Below, piece after piece: positions 48,657 through 59,256 of a stretch of 64,000 bases of DNA (the stretch's first letter is position 1; every line of letters starts with the position of its first letter). The stretch comes from Streptomyces sp. NBC_00102 (lineage in GTDB: Bacteria > Actinomycetota > Actinomycetes > Streptomycetales > Streptomycetaceae). The translations under genes and the position numbers were made by a program. The stretch lies in assembly GCF_026343115.1 (NCBI RefSeq), contig NZ_JAPEMC010000001.1, positions 5,993,001 through 6,057,000 on the forward strand. The letters run 5' to 3'. The notes under the pieces are model-generated. The model was not told where the DNA came from, did no database searches, and saw nothing but the letters and a program-made list of their open reading frames with translations.

Positions 48657-50102
48657 ATGGGATCGACCTCCGCCCACAACAATGAGGGCCTCGGCCGTCG
48701 CGATCTGATCAAGCGGTCCGCCGCTCTCGGCGTGATCACCGTTCCCACGATGAGCTTCCTGGCGTCCTGCGCCAGTGGCGACAGCGGCTCCGACGAGAAG
48801 GTCGAGAAGGGCACCAAGTCGGCGGAGAACCCGCTGGCCGTGAACGAGAGCGCACCCCTCGAACTGGTCATCTTCGACGGCGGATTCGGCACGAAGTACG
48901 CCGAGGACGCCAAGGCCGTGTACGCGAAGACGTACCCCAAGGCCAAGGTCACGTTCTCCAAGACCCAGAAGATCCAGTCGGTCCTGCAGCCGCGCTTCAA
49001 CGGCGGCACCCCGCCGGACCTGATCGACAACTCCGGTGCCCAGCAGATGGACATGGGCGTCCTGGTCGGCAAGAAGCAGCTCGCGGACCTGACTCCGCTG
49101 CTCGACGCGCCGTCCATCGACGACCCGAACAAGACGGTGCGCGACACCCTGCGCCCCGGGATCGTCGAGATGGGCCAGTTCGACGGCGACCCGGTCTGGA
49201 TCATGTACTACGCCTACACCGTCTACGGCGTCTGGTACTCGCAGACCGCTCTGGACAAGCTCGACGCGACGTACCCGGAGAACTGGGACGACATGCTCGC
49301 GCTCTGTGCGAAGGCCAAGAAGAAGGGCATCGCCGGCTGGACCTACGCCGGTAAGTACCCCTACTACCTGCCGTTCTCGCTCTACCCCTTCATCGCCAAG
49401 ATCGGCGGTGTCGAGGTGCTCGACGCGATCGACAACCTGGAGCCCAAGGCGTGGGAACACCCCGCCGTCAAGGCCGCGTTCGAGGCGTACTACGAGCTCT
49501 TCAAGAAGGGCTACATCCTCGAGGGCACCCCGGGTCTGGACCACCGCGGTTCGCAGGGCGCGTGGGCCAACGGCAAGGCGCTCTTCATTCCCAACGGCTC
49601 CTGGGTGGAGAACGAGGAAGCCGCCATCATTCCCAAGGACTTCAAGCTGTCCGTGGGTGCGCCCTCCAGTCTCGACGCCTCCGACAAGATGCCCTTCGGC
49701 ACCATCTGGGCGTCCGGCGGTGAGCCCTTCATCGTCCCGGCCAACGCGAAGAACGCCGAGGGCGGCATGGAGCAGCTGCGCATCATGCTCAGCGAGGCCT
49801 CCTCGAAGTCCTTCACCACCAGCACCAAGTCCCTGTCCGCCTACAACGGCGGCACCGACGGCATCGAGCTGTCGGACGGCCTCAAGTCCGGTGTCGCCGC
49901 GCTGGAGAAGGCCGGGACCAACGTCGTCAACCCGCGCCTGCAGGACTGGTACGTGAAGCTCCAGAAGGAGCAGATCGGCGTCTCCGGTCTCGGCGAGATG
50001 ATGGCCGGCCGTGCGACCCCCGCCGAGGCGATCAAGAAGATCCAGGGCTACGCGGACGCGGCGGCCAAGGACGAGTCCATCAAGCACTTCAAGCACCAGT
50101 GA
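48657..50102 (+). CDS. ngcE: N-acetylglucosamine/chitobiose-binding lipoprotein, NgcE type
   Basis: The ATG at 48657 has GGTGAGG 8 nt upstream; an in-frame TTG at 48651 is too close to it. The protein has 481 residues. The N-terminus GRRDLIKRSAALGV carries a twin-arginine motif and ends in the lipobox LASC near residue 40, a Tat-exported lipoprotein. The mature part (LVIFDGGFGTKYAEDAKAVY, NGGTPPDLIDNSGAQ, GLDHRGSQGAWANGKALFIP) matches NgcE, the GlcNAc and N,N'-diacetylchitobiose receptor. It begins the ngcEFG operon. Substrate is assigned by family and by synteny with SCO6005. Confidence 0.9.
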   Translation: MGSTSAHNNEGLGRRDLIKRSAALGVITVPTMSFLASCASGDSGSDEKVEKGTKSAENPLAVNESAPLELVIFDGGFGTKYAEDAKAVYAKTYPKAKVTFSKTQKIQSVLQPRFNGGTPPDLIDNSGAQQMDMGVLVGKKQLADLTPLLDAPSIDDPNKTVRDTLRPGIVEMGQFDGDPVWIMYYAYTVYGVWYSQTALDKLDATYPENWDDMLALCAKAKKKGIAGWTYAGKYPYYLPFSLYPFIAKIGGVEVLDAIDNLEPKAWEHPAVKAAFEAYYELFKKGYILEGTPGLDHRGSQGAWANGKALFIPNGSWVENEEAAIIPKDFKLSVGAPSSLDASDKMPFGTIWASGGEPFIVPANAKNAEGGMEQLRIMLSEASSKSFTTSTKSLSAYNGGTDGIELSDGLKSGVAALEKAGTNVVNPRLQDWYVKLQKEQIGVSGLGEMMAGRATPAEAIKKIQGYADAAAKDESIKHFKHQ

Positions 50103-50151
50103 TCCATGCGTCACCAGCGGCGGCACGGCAGGAAGGTCGGAGTCGGTAACG

Positions 50152-51072
50152 ATGCAGCACGGTAAATACCGGTTCATAATCGGGTTCTTGATCGCCCCGA
50201 TGGCGTTGTACGTCATCTTCGTGATCTGGCCCTTCATCCAGTCCATCTACTACTCGTTCACGGACTGGACGGGGTTGAGCCCCGACTTCGAGATGGTCGG
50301 CTTCGACAACTACACCAAGATGTTCAAGGACGACATCTTCTGGAAATCGCTGGAGCACAGTGTGCTGCTGGCGATCCTGCTGCCGCTGGTGACGCTGGGG
50401 CTCGCCCTCTTCTTCGCCTTCATGCTCAATGTGGGCGGCCGGCGCCGAAAGGGCGCTCTCATCTCGGGCGTGCGGGGGTCGGGCTTTTACAAGATCGCCT
50501 ACTTCTTCCCGCAGGTTCTCTCCATCGCGATCGTGGCGATCCTCTTCCAGTTCGCGTTCGACCCGGCCCAGGGCATGATCAACGGTTCGCTGAAGGCGCT
50601 CGGATTCGAGCACCTGCCGAACTGGCTGGGCGATCCGAAGCTGGCGCTCTGGTGCATCATGGCGGTCCTCGTCTGGTGCACGACCGGCTTCTTCGTGGTG
50701 CTCTTCTCGGCGGGCATGGCGTCCATCCCGAAGGACTTCTACGAGGCGGCCCTGCTGGACGGCGCCACCAGGTTCACCACGTTCTTCCGGATCACCCTCC
50801 CGCTGCTCTGGGACACCGTGCAGTCCGGATGGGTCTACATGGGCATCCTCGCGCTCGGCGCCGAGGGCTTCGCCGTGGTGAACATCATGAGCGTCGGCCC
50901 GGGCGGGCCGGACTACTCGACCACCGTCCTGCCGCTGTACGTCTACCAAGCGGCGTTCCGGGACGGGCAGGCGGGCTATGCGACCACGATCGGCGTCGCC
51001 CTGCTCCTCGTGACCCTGGCGTTCGCCGCCGTCGTCATGAAGCTGGGCCGGCGCGAGCGGCTGGAGTACTGA
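50152..51072 (+). CDS. ngcF: N-acetylglucosamine ABC transporter permease, NgcF type
   Basis: The ATG at 50152 (GGAG upstream) gives 306 residues. Six membrane segments start at FIIGFLIAPMALYVIFVIWPFI. YYSFTDWTGLSPDFEMVGFDNYTKMF and the EAA loop EAALLDGATRFTTFFRITLPLL are typical of MalF-type sugar permeases. It begins 49 nt after ngcE and its stop overlaps ngcG by 1 nt. No ATPase is encoded; MsiK or a similar shared ATPase is expected. Confidence 0.9.
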   Translation: MQHGKYRFIIGFLIAPMALYVIFVIWPFIQSIYYSFTDWTGLSPDFEMVGFDNYTKMFKDDIFWKSLEHSVLLAILLPLVTLGLALFFAFMLNVGGRRRKGALISGVRGSGFYKIAYFFPQVLSIAIVAILFQFAFDPAQGMINGSLKALGFEHLPNWLGDPKLALWCIMAVLVWCTTGFFVVLFSAGMASIPKDFYEAALLDGATRFTTFFRITLPLLWDTVQSGWVYMGILALGAEGFAVVNIMSVGPGGPDYSTTVLPLYVYQAAFRDGQAGYATTIGVALLLVTLAFAAVVMKLGRRERLEY

Positions 51073-52001
51073 TGAAGACCACCGACACCCCGCCCGCACT
51101 CCGCGAGGAGTCCGGCATCCCCGGACAGCGGACCGCCAACAGCGGCGTCCCGGGCACGTCCCGGACCAAGCGCGGCGAGGGACACGTCCTCAACGTGTTC
51201 TCGCACGGCGTGCTCGTCATCTGGGCGATCCTGGTGATCCTGCCGCTGTTCTGGGCCGTGATGTCCGCCTTCAAGTCGGACAAGGCCATCTTCAACTCGC
51301 CGTGGGCGCTGCCCGACTCCCTGAGCTTCGACGCCTGGGGACGGGCCTGGAACCAGGCGCACATGAGCGAGTACTTCCTCAACACCGTCCTGGTGGTCGG
51401 GGGTTCGCTCGTCGGCACCCTGGTGCTGGGATCGATGGCCGCGTACGTACTGGCCCGGTTCGAGTTCCCCGGCAACCGGTTCATTTACTTCTTGTTCGTC
51501 GGCGGCATGAGCTTCCCGGTCATGCTGGCGCTGGTCCCGCTGTTCTACGTCATGGACAACATGGGGCTGCTGAACACGATCCACGGCCTGATCCTCGTGT
51601 ACATCGCGTACTCGCTGCCGTTCACCGTGTTCTTCCTGACCTCGTTCTTCCGCACGCTGCCGACCTCGGTGGCGGAGGCCGCGCTGATCGACGGGGCCTC
51701 GCACACCCGGACCTTCTTCCAGGTGATGCTGCCGATGGCGAAGCCCGGACTCATCAGCGTCGGGATCTTCAACTTCCTCGGGCAGTGGAACCAGTACATG
51801 CTGCCCACGGTGCTGAACACCGACCCGAACAAGCGGGTACTCGCGCAGGGCCTGGTGGAGCTCTCCACCAGCCAGGGTTACAAGGGGGACTACTCCGGGC
51901 TCTTCGCCGGACTCGTCATCGCCATGCTCCCCGTCCTGGCCGCGTACATCGTCTTCCAGCGTCAGGTCGTGGCGGGTCTGACCGCCGGAGCCCTGAAGTA
52001 G
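51072..52001 (+). CDS. ngcG: N-acetylglucosamine ABC transporter permease, NgcG type
   Basis: This 309-residue MalG-type permease starts at an ATG overlapping the ngcF stop (TGATG). A 40-residue hydrophilic tail is followed by six membrane segments (VLVIWAILVILPLFWAVMSAF first). The EAA loop reads EAALIDGASHTRTFFQVMLPM and the protein ends VVAGLTAGALK, the usual C-terminus of this group. It completes the GlcNAc/chitobiose importer. Confidence 0.9.
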   Translation: MKTTDTPPALREESGIPGQRTANSGVPGTSRTKRGEGHVLNVFSHGVLVIWAILVILPLFWAVMSAFKSDKAIFNSPWALPDSLSFDAWGRAWNQAHMSEYFLNTVLVVGGSLVGTLVLGSMAAYVLARFEFPGNRFIYFLFVGGMSFPVMLALVPLFYVMDNMGLLNTIHGLILVYIAYSLPFTVFFLTSFFRTLPTSVAEAALIDGASHTRTFFQVMLPMAKPGLISVGIFNFLGQWNQYMLPTVLNTDPNKRVLAQGLVELSTSQGYKGDYSGLFAGLVIAMLPVLAAYIVFQRQVVAGLTAGALK

Positions 52002-52031
52002 CACCACCGCTTTACCGACGCTTCACCACGG

Positions 52032-52064
52032 AACCGCCCGACAGCCTCCGGCCGTTGGGCGGTT
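52032..52064 (+). terminator. Hairpin after ngcG
   Basis: AACCGCCC and GGGCGGTT pair over a loop of about 17 nt, followed by TCGTCC; 30 nt after the stop. Confidence 0.6.
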
Positions 52065-52216
52065 TCGTCCGTGTTCCCCCGAAAACAACCGACCTCATGT
52101 GGGGAGGTGCTGCGCTCAAACGGGGCTCCGAGCGTTCAAGGTCTTGACGGGGCGCACCCCGGAACGGTCAGCTATTGGTTCACATGTTAGAGAAAACGGC
52201 AGGAGTGAGTGAGTCG

Positions 52217-53416
52217 ATGGAGACTCCGGGGTCGCAGACATCTCTGCATCGGGCCAATCTTGAGCGGGTCGTACGTGCCGTGCGCATGGCGGGGTCGCTC
52301 ACCCAGGCGGAAATCGCCAGGAGTACCGGCCTCTCCGCGGCCACCGTCTCCAACATCGTGCGCGAGCTGAAGGACGGCGGCACCGTCGAGGTGACCCCCA
52401 CCTCGGCCGGGGGCCGCAGGGCCAGGAGCGTCTCGCTCAGCGGCGACGCGGGTGTCGTCATCGGGGTGGACTTCGGCCATACGCATCTGCGCGTGGCGAT
52501 CGGCAACCTGGCCCACCAGGTCCTCGCCGAGGAGTCCGAACCGCTGGACGTGGACGCTTCCTCCGCGGACGGGTTCGGGCGGGCGGAAGCGCTGGTCAAC
52601 CGGTTGATCAGGACCACCGGGATCGGCCAGGACAAGGTCATAGGCGTGGGGCTCGGAGTGCCCGGCCCGATCGACGTGGAGTCGGGCACCCTCGGCTCCA
52701 CGTCGATCCTGCCGGGATGGACGGGCATCAACCCCAGCGCGGAGCTCGCCACCCGCCTCGGAGTGCCCGTCTACGTCGACAACGACGCCAATCTCGGCGC
52801 CCTGGGAGAACTGGTCTGGGGGAGCGGGCGCGGGGTCCGCGACCTCGCCTACATCAAGGTCGCCAGCGGGGTGGGGGCGGGCCTGGTGATCAACGGGGCG
52901 ATCTACCGGGGCCCCGGCGGGACCGCCGGGGAGATCGGCCACATCACCCTCGACGAGGCCGGCCCGGTCTGCCGCTGCGGGAACCGCGGGTGCCTGGAGA
53001 CCTTCACCGCCGCCCGGTACGTCCTGCCGCTCCTGCGGCCCAGCCACGGACCGGACTTGACCATGGACCGGGTGGTCCAGCTGGCCCGTGAGGGCGACCC
53101 GGGGTGCCGCCGGGTGATCGCCGACGTCGGCCGGCACATCGGCAGCGGCGTGGCCAACCTGTGCAACCTCCTCAATCCGAGCCGGGTCGTACTCGGCGGA
53201 TCGCTCGCGGAGGCAGGGGAGTTGGTCCTCGGGCCCATCCGCGACTCCGTCGCGCGCTACTCCATCCCCAGCGCCGCGCGACAGCTCTCGGTCCTTCCGG
53301 GGGCGCTCGGCGGGCGCGCCGAAGTGCTCGGCGCGCTCGCTCTGGTGCTGAGCGAAATGGGCGATTCCACCCTGTTGGAGAACACGCTCTCCGCCGCCAG
53401 CCCTGCCTTCACTTAG
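52217..53416 (+). CDS. ROK-family transcriptional regulator (Rok7B7/XylR-like)
   Basis: I choose the ATG at 52217 (399 residues), with AGGAG 11 nt upstream; ATG at 52184 and GTG at 52205 are alternatives. Residues 10-75 form a winged HTH (GSLTQAEIARSTGLSAATVSNIVRELKDGG). The ROK sugar-kinase fold follows, with VIGVDFGHTHLRVAIG, GPGGTAGEIGHITLDEAG and the zinc motif CRCGNRGCLETF intact. It lies between ngcEFG and xylFGH exactly as SCO6008 (rok7B7) does. Such proteins repress xylose transport and influence carbon-catabolite and antibiotic control. The xyl genes in this window are likely targets. Confidence 0.92.
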   Translation: METPGSQTSLHRANLERVVRAVRMAGSLTQAEIARSTGLSAATVSNIVRELKDGGTVEVTPTSAGGRRARSVSLSGDAGVVIGVDFGHTHLRVAIGNLAHQVLAEESEPLDVDASSADGFGRAEALVNRLIRTTGIGQDKVIGVGLGVPGPIDVESGTLGSTSILPGWTGINPSAELATRLGVPVYVDNDANLGALGELVWGSGRGVRDLAYIKVASGVGAGLVINGAIYRGPGGTAGEIGHITLDEAGPVCRCGNRGCLETFTAARYVLPLLRPSHGPDLTMDRVVQLAREGDPGCRRVIADVGRHIGSGVANLCNLLNPSRVVLGGSLAEAGELVLGPIRDSVARYSIPSAARQLSVLPGALGGRAEVLGALALVLSEMGDSTLLENTLSAASPAFT

Positions 53417-53418
53417 AT

Positions 53419-53445
53419 AACGAATGGCACCGTTGTCATCTCGTT
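53419..53445. promoter_or_regulatory. Imperfect inverted repeat before xylF
   Basis: AACGA and TCGTT are separated by 17 nt, in an AT-rich patch 3 nt after the ROK stop and about 93 nt before xylF. It could be the ROK operator in the xylF promoter. Confidence 0.35.
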
Positions 53446-53537
53446 AAGTATTTACTCCTTGACGTCGCCCTTGCGGCCGAGTTGACTTCCGTCCACCTCG
53501 GCCGCAACGTCGCGGCCTCGTCAGGGAGGTTCGAGTT

Positions 53538-54662
53538 ATGAACACGCGTATGCGCCGTGCCGCCGTCGCCGTTGCCGCCACCGCCATGGCGGTCTCGCTT
53601 GCCGCTTGTGGGAGCGCCAAGGAGTCCGGCGACAAGGCCGACAGCTCTTCGTCGTCGTCCGCCAAGAAGGGCGACGACCTCAAGATCGGTCTGCTCCTTC
53701 CGGAGAACGCCACCGCACGTTACGAGCAGTTCGACAAGCCGATCATCGAGAAGAAGATCGGCGAGCTCACCGGCGGCAAGGCCGAAGTCGTCTACAGCAA
53801 CGCCAAGCAGGACGCCACGCTGCAGGCGCAGCAGGTCGAGACCATGATCACCAACAAGGTCGACGCCCTCATCATCGACGCGGTGGACTCCAAGTCGATC
53901 GCCAACAGCGTGCAGAAGGCCAAGGACGCGGGCATCCCCGTCGTCGCCTTCGACCGCCTCGCCGAAGGTCCCATCGACGCCTACACCTCCTTCGACAACG
54001 AAGAGGTCGGCCGGGTCCAGGGCAAGGCCCTCCTGGAGGCGCTGGGCGACAACGCCTCCAAGGGTCAGATCGTGATGATGAACGGCGCCATCACCGACCC
54101 GAACGCCGCACTCTTCAAGAAGGGCGCCAAGTCCGTCCTGGACGGCAAGGTGACCGTCGGCAAGGAGTACGACACCAAGGAGTGGAAGCCGGAGAACGCC
54201 AACGCCAACATGGAGGCGGCGATCACGGCTCTCGGCAAGGACAAGATCGTCGGCGTCTACTCCGCCAACGACGGCATGGCCGGCGGTATCATCACCGCCC
54301 TCAAGGCCTCGGGTCTCAAGACCCTCCCGCCGGTCACCGGCCAGGACGCCGAGCTCGCGGGTGTCCAGCGCATCGTCGCCGGTGAGCAGTTCATGAGCGT
54401 CTACAAGCCGTACGCCCCGGAGGGCGAGGCCGCCGCCACCATGGCCGTCTCGCTGGCCAAGGGCGAGAAGATCGCCGCGTCGGTCGCCACCTCGACCGTG
54501 GACAGCCCCACCACCAAGGGTGTCCCGACCTACCTCGTCCCGGTCGTCTCGCTGACCAAGGACAACATCAAGGACACGGTCATCGAGGACGGCGTCTACA
54601 CCGTCGCCCAGATCTGCACCGGCCAGTACAAGGCCGCCTGCGACACGCTCGGCCTGAAGTAG
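53538..54662 (+). CDS. xylF: Xylose ABC transporter substrate-binding lipoprotein
   Basis: The ATG has GGGAGG 8 nt upstream and gives 374 residues. The signal peptide ends in lipobox LAAC at residue 24, followed by a Ser/Lys/Asp linker. The periplasmic-binding-protein fold (LKIGLLLPENATARYEQFDKPII, DALIIDAVDSKSI, AYTSFDNEEVGRVQG, YSANDGMAGGIITAL) matches XylF-type receptors. It should bind D-xylose outside the cell. It is the first gene of the xylFGH unit, directly after the ROK gene, and in the order of SCO6009-6011. Confidence 0.9.
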   Translation: MNTRMRRAAVAVAATAMAVSLAACGSAKESGDKADSSSSSSAKKGDDLKIGLLLPENATARYEQFDKPIIEKKIGELTGGKAEVVYSNAKQDATLQAQQVETMITNKVDALIIDAVDSKSIANSVQKAKDAGIPVVAFDRLAEGPIDAYTSFDNEEVGRVQGKALLEALGDNASKGQIVMMNGAITDPNAALFKKGAKSVLDGKVTVGKEYDTKEWKPENANANMEAAITALGKDKIVGVYSANDGMAGGIITALKASGLKTLPPVTGQDAELAGVQRIVAGEQFMSVYKPYAPEGEAAATMAVSLAKGEKIAASVATSTVDSPTTKGVPTYLVPVVSLTKDNIKDTVIEDGVYTVAQICTGQYKAACDTLGLK

Positions 54663-54930
54663 TCCCACCCGCCGGACCCCGCCCCCGCCTCCGCGCGGCC
54701 GGCGGGGTTCCGGCAGGGACCGGCCCCCGCCCGGCGGAGCAGCCGGCCCAGGGCCCGCCGCGCAGCGGCCCGCCCACCCGAAGCCTGTCCGGTGCCCCGC
54801 CCCACATTCAGCCCCGCTAACGGGCGGGGCGCCGGACGGAAACGCTTCTCGCTTTCTCTTCTGCTCAACCACCGCGCCTCCCCCCAGGCGCGGCATCCCC
54901 GCCGGTCAGGCGGCGAAGGAGATGGTTCAC

Positions 54931-55710
54931 GTGTCCGCTACGCCCGTGTTGGCGTTGCGAGGAGTCTCGAAGCGATTCGGTGCCGTACAGGTACTCACCG
55001 AAGTCGACCTCGAGGTTCACGCCGGAGAGGTTGTCGCCCTGGTCGGCGACAACGGTGCCGGTAAATCAACGCTGGTCAAGACCATTGCCGGTGTCCACCC
55101 CATCGATGACGGCGTCATCGAGTGGGAGGGCAAGCCGGTCCACATCAACCGCCCCCAGGACTCCCAGGGTCTGGGCATCGCGACGGTCTACCAGGACCTC
55201 GCCCTGTGCGACAACCTCGATGTCGTGGGCAACCTCTACCTCGGCCGGGAGCTGCGCCGCTTCGGCATCCTCGACGAGGTGGAGATGGAGCGCCGCTCCC
55301 GCGAGCTGCTCTCCACGCTCTCCATCCGCATCCCCAGCGTCCGCATCCCGATCGCCTCGCTCTCCGGCGGTCAGCGCCAGACGGTGGCCATCGCGCGTTC
55401 GATGCTCGGTGAGCCGAAGCTGGTCATCCTCGACGAGCCGACGGCCGCCCTCGGTGTCGAGCAGACCGCCCAGGTCCTCGACCTGGTCGAGCGACTGCGC
55501 GAGCGCGGTCTCGCGGTCATCCTCATCAGCCACAACATGGCCGACGTCAAGGCGGTGGCCGACAAGGTCGCCGTGCTGCGTCTCGGCCACAACAACGGCG
55601 TCTTCGACGTGAAGACCACCTCGCACGAAGAGATCATCTCTGCCATCACGGGTGCCACGGACAACGCCGTGACCCGTCGTGCGGCGCGCACCGCGGAGGT
55701 TTCGAAGTGA
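54931..55710 (+). CDS. xylG: Xylose ABC transporter ATPase
   Basis: I choose the GTG at 54931. The ATG at 54922 directly abuts AAGGAG, whereas the GTG lies 9 nt from it. The protein has 259 residues. Walker A GDNGAGKSTL, Q-loop YQDLALCDN, signature LSGGQRQTVAIAR, Walker B KLVILDEPTAALG and the H-loop SHNM are intact. E. coli XylG has two such cassettes; this protein has one and would work as a homodimer. It follows xylF after 268 nt containing GC-rich stems that may lower its expression, and overlaps xylH by 4 nt. Confidence 0.9.
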   Translation: MSATPVLALRGVSKRFGAVQVLTEVDLEVHAGEVVALVGDNGAGKSTLVKTIAGVHPIDDGVIEWEGKPVHINRPQDSQGLGIATVYQDLALCDNLDVVGNLYLGRELRRFGILDEVEMERRSRELLSTLSIRIPSVRIPIASLSGGQRQTVAIARSMLGEPKLVILDEPTAALGVEQTAQVLDLVERLRERGLAVILISHNMADVKAVADKVAVLRLGHNNGVFDVKTTSHEEIISAITGATDNAVTRRAARTAEVSK

Positions 55711-56999
55711 CCACGGACAAGACCTCCACCGCCACGGCGGACTCGCCGGTCGTCAACCAGGAGGCCGCCGACGGCGCCGCCACCGCGGTCGACCCCCGGC
55801 TGCTCGTCCGCGAGCAGGGCCTGAGCGGCTACTTCAGCGAGTTCAAGCGCAAGATCGGCGCCGGTGACCTGGGTTCGCTCCCGGTGATCCTCGGCCTGGT
55901 CATCATCTGCGTCGTCTTCCAGAGCATGAACTCCGAGTTCCTCTCCGCGAAGAACATCACCGACATCTCCGTCACGATGGTCGCCACCGGCATGATGGCG
56001 GTCGGCATCATCTTCGTGCTGCTGCTCGGTGAGATCGACCTCTCGGTCGGCTCCGTCAGCGGTGTCTCGGGCGCCCTGGTCGCGGTGCTCACCATCACGC
56101 ACGGCATGAACGAATGGCTCGCCATTCTCATAGCCATCATCAGCGGTGCGGTGATCGGCGCGATCCACGGCTTCTTCTTCGCCAAGATCGGCGCTCCGGC
56201 CTTCGCCGTCACCCTGGCCGGCCTGCTGTTCTGGCTCGGCTTCATGCTCAACCTGCTCGGCGACACGGGCACCATCAACCTGGACAGCAAGGGCGTCGTC
56301 GGCCAGATGACGACCTACTACTTCACGGACGTCGCCGCGGCCTACGGCCTCGCCACCGTCGGTGTGGTGGCCTTCTTCCTGTCGGCCTTCTTCGACAGCC
56401 GCCGCCGTGAGAAGGCCGGGGTCCCGTCCCGCCCGCTCGCCGACATCATCCTGCGCACGGTCGTCCTGGCGGTCTTCGCCTTCGCCGCCGCGTTCATGTT
56501 CAACCAGGACCGCGGTCTGCCCCTGGCGTTCGTCCTCTTCATCGTCGCCCTGGTCCTCACGGACTTCGTCCTGCGCCGTACGGCCTACGGCCGGAAGATC
56601 TTCGCCCTCGGCGGCAGCGTCGAGGCGTCCCGCCGTGCCGGTATCAACGTCACCGCGATCCGCGTCTCGGTGTTCGCCATCGCCGGTACGTTCGGCGCCA
56701 TCGGCGGCCTGTTCTGGGCCTCGAAGATCGCCTCCGCCAACCAGAGCGCCGGCACCGGCGACCTGCTGATGAACGTCATCGCGGCGGCCGTCATCGGTGG
56801 CACCAGCCTCTTCGGTGGCCGGGGCCGCACCTGGAACGCCCTCCTCGGCGTGATGGTGATCGTCTCCATCCAGTACGGTCTGAACCTCGAAGGCATCGCC
56901 ACCCCGGTCCAGTACATGATCACGGGTGCCGTCCTCCTGGCTACGGTCTGCATCGACTCCGTCACCCGGAAGACCCAGAAGACGGCGGGCCGCGCCTGA
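55707..56999 (+). CDS. xylH: Xylose ABC transporter permease
   Basis: This 430-residue protein starts at a GTG overlapping the xylG stop (GTGA). A 60-residue cytoplasmic tail precedes 10 or more membrane segments. [56 protein letters not shown] and [18 protein letters not shown] are the signature of the RbsC/XylH branched-type permeases. It forms the channel for the xylose importer. Confidence 0.92.
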   Translation: MTTDKTSTATADSPVVNQEAADGAATAVDPRLLVREQGLSGYFSEFKRKIGAGDLGSLPVILGLVIICVVFQSMNSEFLSAKNITDISVTMVATGMMAVGIIFVLLLGEIDLSVGSVSGVSGALVAVLTITHGMNEWLAILIAIISGAVIGAIHGFFFAKIGAPAFAVTLAGLLFWLGFMLNLLGDTGTINLDSKGVVGQMTTYYFTDVAAAYGLATVGVVAFFLSAFFDSRRREKAGVPSRPLADIILRTVVLAVFAFAAAFMFNQDRGLPLAFVLFIVALVLTDFVLRRTAYGRKIFALGGSVEASRRAGINVTAIRVSVFAIAGTFGAIGGLFWASKIASANQSAGTGDLLMNVIAAAVIGGTSLFGGRGRTWNALLGVMVIVSIQYGLNLEGIATPVQYMITGAVLLATVCIDSVTRKTQKTAGRA

Positions 57000-57010
57000 A
57001 CCACGGCTCC

Positions 57011-57054
57011 GCGCGGGTGCCCGGCGTCCCTCAGGGGGCGCCGGGCACCCGCGC
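57011..57054 (+). terminator. Terminator after xylH
   Basis: Perfect 16-bp arms (57011-57026, 57039-57054) with a 12-nt loop, 11 nt after the stop. The rest of the 302-nt gap to dxs holds only the dxs promoter region and its AAGGAGG site. Confidence 0.85.
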
Positions 57055-57301
57055 GTCCGTGTGCCGGGCGCCGCGCCGGCCGCTTCCCTCGTGTTCCCCC
57101 GGTGTTCGAGGGGGAAGACGGGGGACGACCGGCACCGGCGGGGTAGGAGGACCCCGCGCGGGTTCCGGCGGGGCGGGCATCACGCCCGGCCGTACGCCGG
57201 GCGTGAGAAGGAACGCACCGCCCGATGCCCCGGCTCCGGGCCGGAACATTAGACTCGTCGGAATCGACACGCTCGACCAGCTCACACGCAAGGAGGCACG
57301 G

Positions 57302-59215
57302 GTGGACCTGCTGACCCGCATCGAGGGACCGCGCGACCTGGACCGGCTCAGCCTCGACCAGCTGGAACAGCTCGCCGGGGAGATCCGTACGTTCCTGGTC
57401 GACGCCGTGTCCAAGACCGGTGGGCACCTGGGCCCCAACCTGGGCGTGGTCGAGCTGACCATCGCCCTCCACCGGGTCTTCGAGTCGCCCCGCGACAAGG
57501 TCCTCTTCGACACCGGCCACCAGAGCTACGTGCACAAGCTCCTCACGGGCCGCCAGGACTTCTCCCGGCTCAAGAGCAAGGGCGGCCTCTCCGGCTACCC
57601 CTCGCGCGCCGAGTCCGCGCACGACGTCATCGAGAACTCGCACGCCTCCACCGTCCTCGGCTGGGCCGACGGCCTCGCCAAGGCCAACGAGGTCCTGCGC
57701 AAGGACGACCACGTCGTCGCGGTCATCGGGGACGGCGCCCTCACCGGCGGCATGGCCTGGGAGGCGCTGAACAACATCGCCGCCGCCAAGGACCGCCCGC
57801 TCGTCATCGTCGTCAACGACAACGAGCGCTCCTACGCGCCCACCATCGGCGGCCTCGCCAACCACCTCGCCACCCTGCGCACCACGGACGGCTACGAGCG
57901 CTTCCTCGCCCGCGGCAAGGACCTCCTGGAGCGCACCCCCGTCGTCGGCCGGCCGCTCTACGAGACGCTGCACGGTGCGAAGAAGGGCCTCAAGGACTTC
58001 ATCGCGCCGCAGGGCATGTTCGAGGACCTCGGCCTGAAGTACGTCGGCCCCATCGACGGCCACGACATCGAGGCCCTGGAGTCCGCCCTGCTGCGCGCCA
58101 AGCGCTTCGGCGGACCGGTCATCGTCCACTGCATCACCGAGAAGGGCCGCGGCTACACCCCCGCCCTCCAGGACGAGGCCGACCGCTTCCACGCCGTCGG
58201 CAAGATCCACCCCGACACCGGTCTGCCCATCTCCACCTCCGGCCTCGACTGGACCTCCGTCTTCGGCGAGGAGATGGTCAAGCTCGGCCGGGAGCGCGAG
58301 GACATCGTCGCGATCACCGCCGCCATGCTCCAGCCGGTCGGCCTCGGCAAGTTCGAGGAAGCCTTCCCCGAGCGCATCTACGACGTCGGCATCGCCGAGC
58401 AGCACGGCGCGGTCTCCGCGGCCGGCCTCGCCACCGGCGGGCTGCACCCGGTCTTCGCGGTGTACGCCACCTTCCTCAACCGCGCCTTCGACCAGGTCCT
58501 GATGGATGTCGCCCTGCACAAGTGCGGCGTCACCTTCGTCCTGGACCGGGCCGGCATCACGGGCACCGACGGCGCCTCGCACAACGGCATGTGGGACATG
58601 TCGATCCTCCAGTGCGTGCCGGGGCTGCGGATCGCCGCCCCGCGCGACGCCGACCAGGTCCGCGCCCAGCTGCGCGAGGCCGTCGACGTCGACGACGCGC
58701 CCACCGTGGTCCGCTTCTCCAAGGGCGCGGTCGGCCCGGCCGTCAAGGCGGTCGGCACCGTCGGCGGCATGGACCTGCTGCGCGTCCCCGACACCGACCG
58801 GCCGGACGTGCTGCTGGTCTCCGTCGGCGCGCTCGCGCCCATGTGCCTGGAGATCGCCGACCTGCTCGACGCCCAGGGCATCTCCACCACCGTGGTCGAC
58901 CCCCGCTGGGTCAAGCCGGTCGACGAGGCGATGGCCCCGCTCGCGGACCGGCACCGGGTCGTCGTCACCGTCGAGGACAACAGCCGCGTCGGCGGCGTCG
59001 GCTCCGCGGTCGCCCAGGCGCTCCGCGACGCCGGCGTCGACCTGCCGCTGCGCGACTTCGGCATCCCGCCGGTCTTCCTCGACCACGCCTCCCGCAACGA
59101 GGTCATGGCCGAGATCGGCCTCACCGCCCCGGACATCGCACGCCAGGTCACCGGGCTGGTCGCCAAGCTCGACGGCCGCTACGAGACCCGGGACGCGGAG
59201 CCCGCCCGCGACTGA
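57302..59215 (+). CDS. dxs: 1-deoxy-D-xylulose-5-phosphate synthase
   Basis: The GTG at 57302 has AAGGAGG 6 nt upstream and gives 637 residues, a normal length; the longer open frame upstream is not protein-like. [32 protein letters not shown], the thiamine-diphosphate motif [16 protein letters not shown] and the transketolase C-domain ([23 protein letters not shown]) are intact. It condenses pyruvate and glyceraldehyde 3-phosphate, the first step of the MEP isoprenoid pathway. It is a single-gene unit with terminators on both sides, in SCO6013-like synteny. Confidence 0.97.
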   Translation: MDLLTRIEGPRDLDRLSLDQLEQLAGEIRTFLVDAVSKTGGHLGPNLGVVELTIALHRVFESPRDKVLFDTGHQSYVHKLLTGRQDFSRLKSKGGLSGYPSRAESAHDVIENSHASTVLGWADGLAKANEVLRKDDHVVAVIGDGALTGGMAWEALNNIAAAKDRPLVIVVNDNERSYAPTIGGLANHLATLRTTDGYERFLARGKDLLERTPVVGRPLYETLHGAKKGLKDFIAPQGMFEDLGLKYVGPIDGHDIEALESALLRAKRFGGPVIVHCITEKGRGYTPALQDEADRFHAVGKIHPDTGLPISTSGLDWTSVFGEEMVKLGREREDIVAITAAMLQPVGLGKFEEAFPERIYDVGIAEQHGAVSAAGLATGGLHPVFAVYATFLNRAFDQVLMDVALHKCGVTFVLDRAGITGTDGASHNGMWDMSILQCVPGLRIAAPRDADQVRAQLREAVDVDDAPTVVRFSKGAVGPAVKAVGTVGGMDLLRVPDTDRPDVLLVSVGALAPMCLEIADLLDAQGISTTVVDPRWVKPVDEAMAPLADRHRVVVTVEDNSRVGGVGSAVAQALRDAGVDLPLRDFGIPPVFLDHASRNEVMAEIGLTAPDIARQVTGLVAKLDGRYETRDAEPARD

Positions 59216-59256
59216 CCCCGCCCGCCGGACGCGTCCGGCGCACCCCCGCGTACCGC

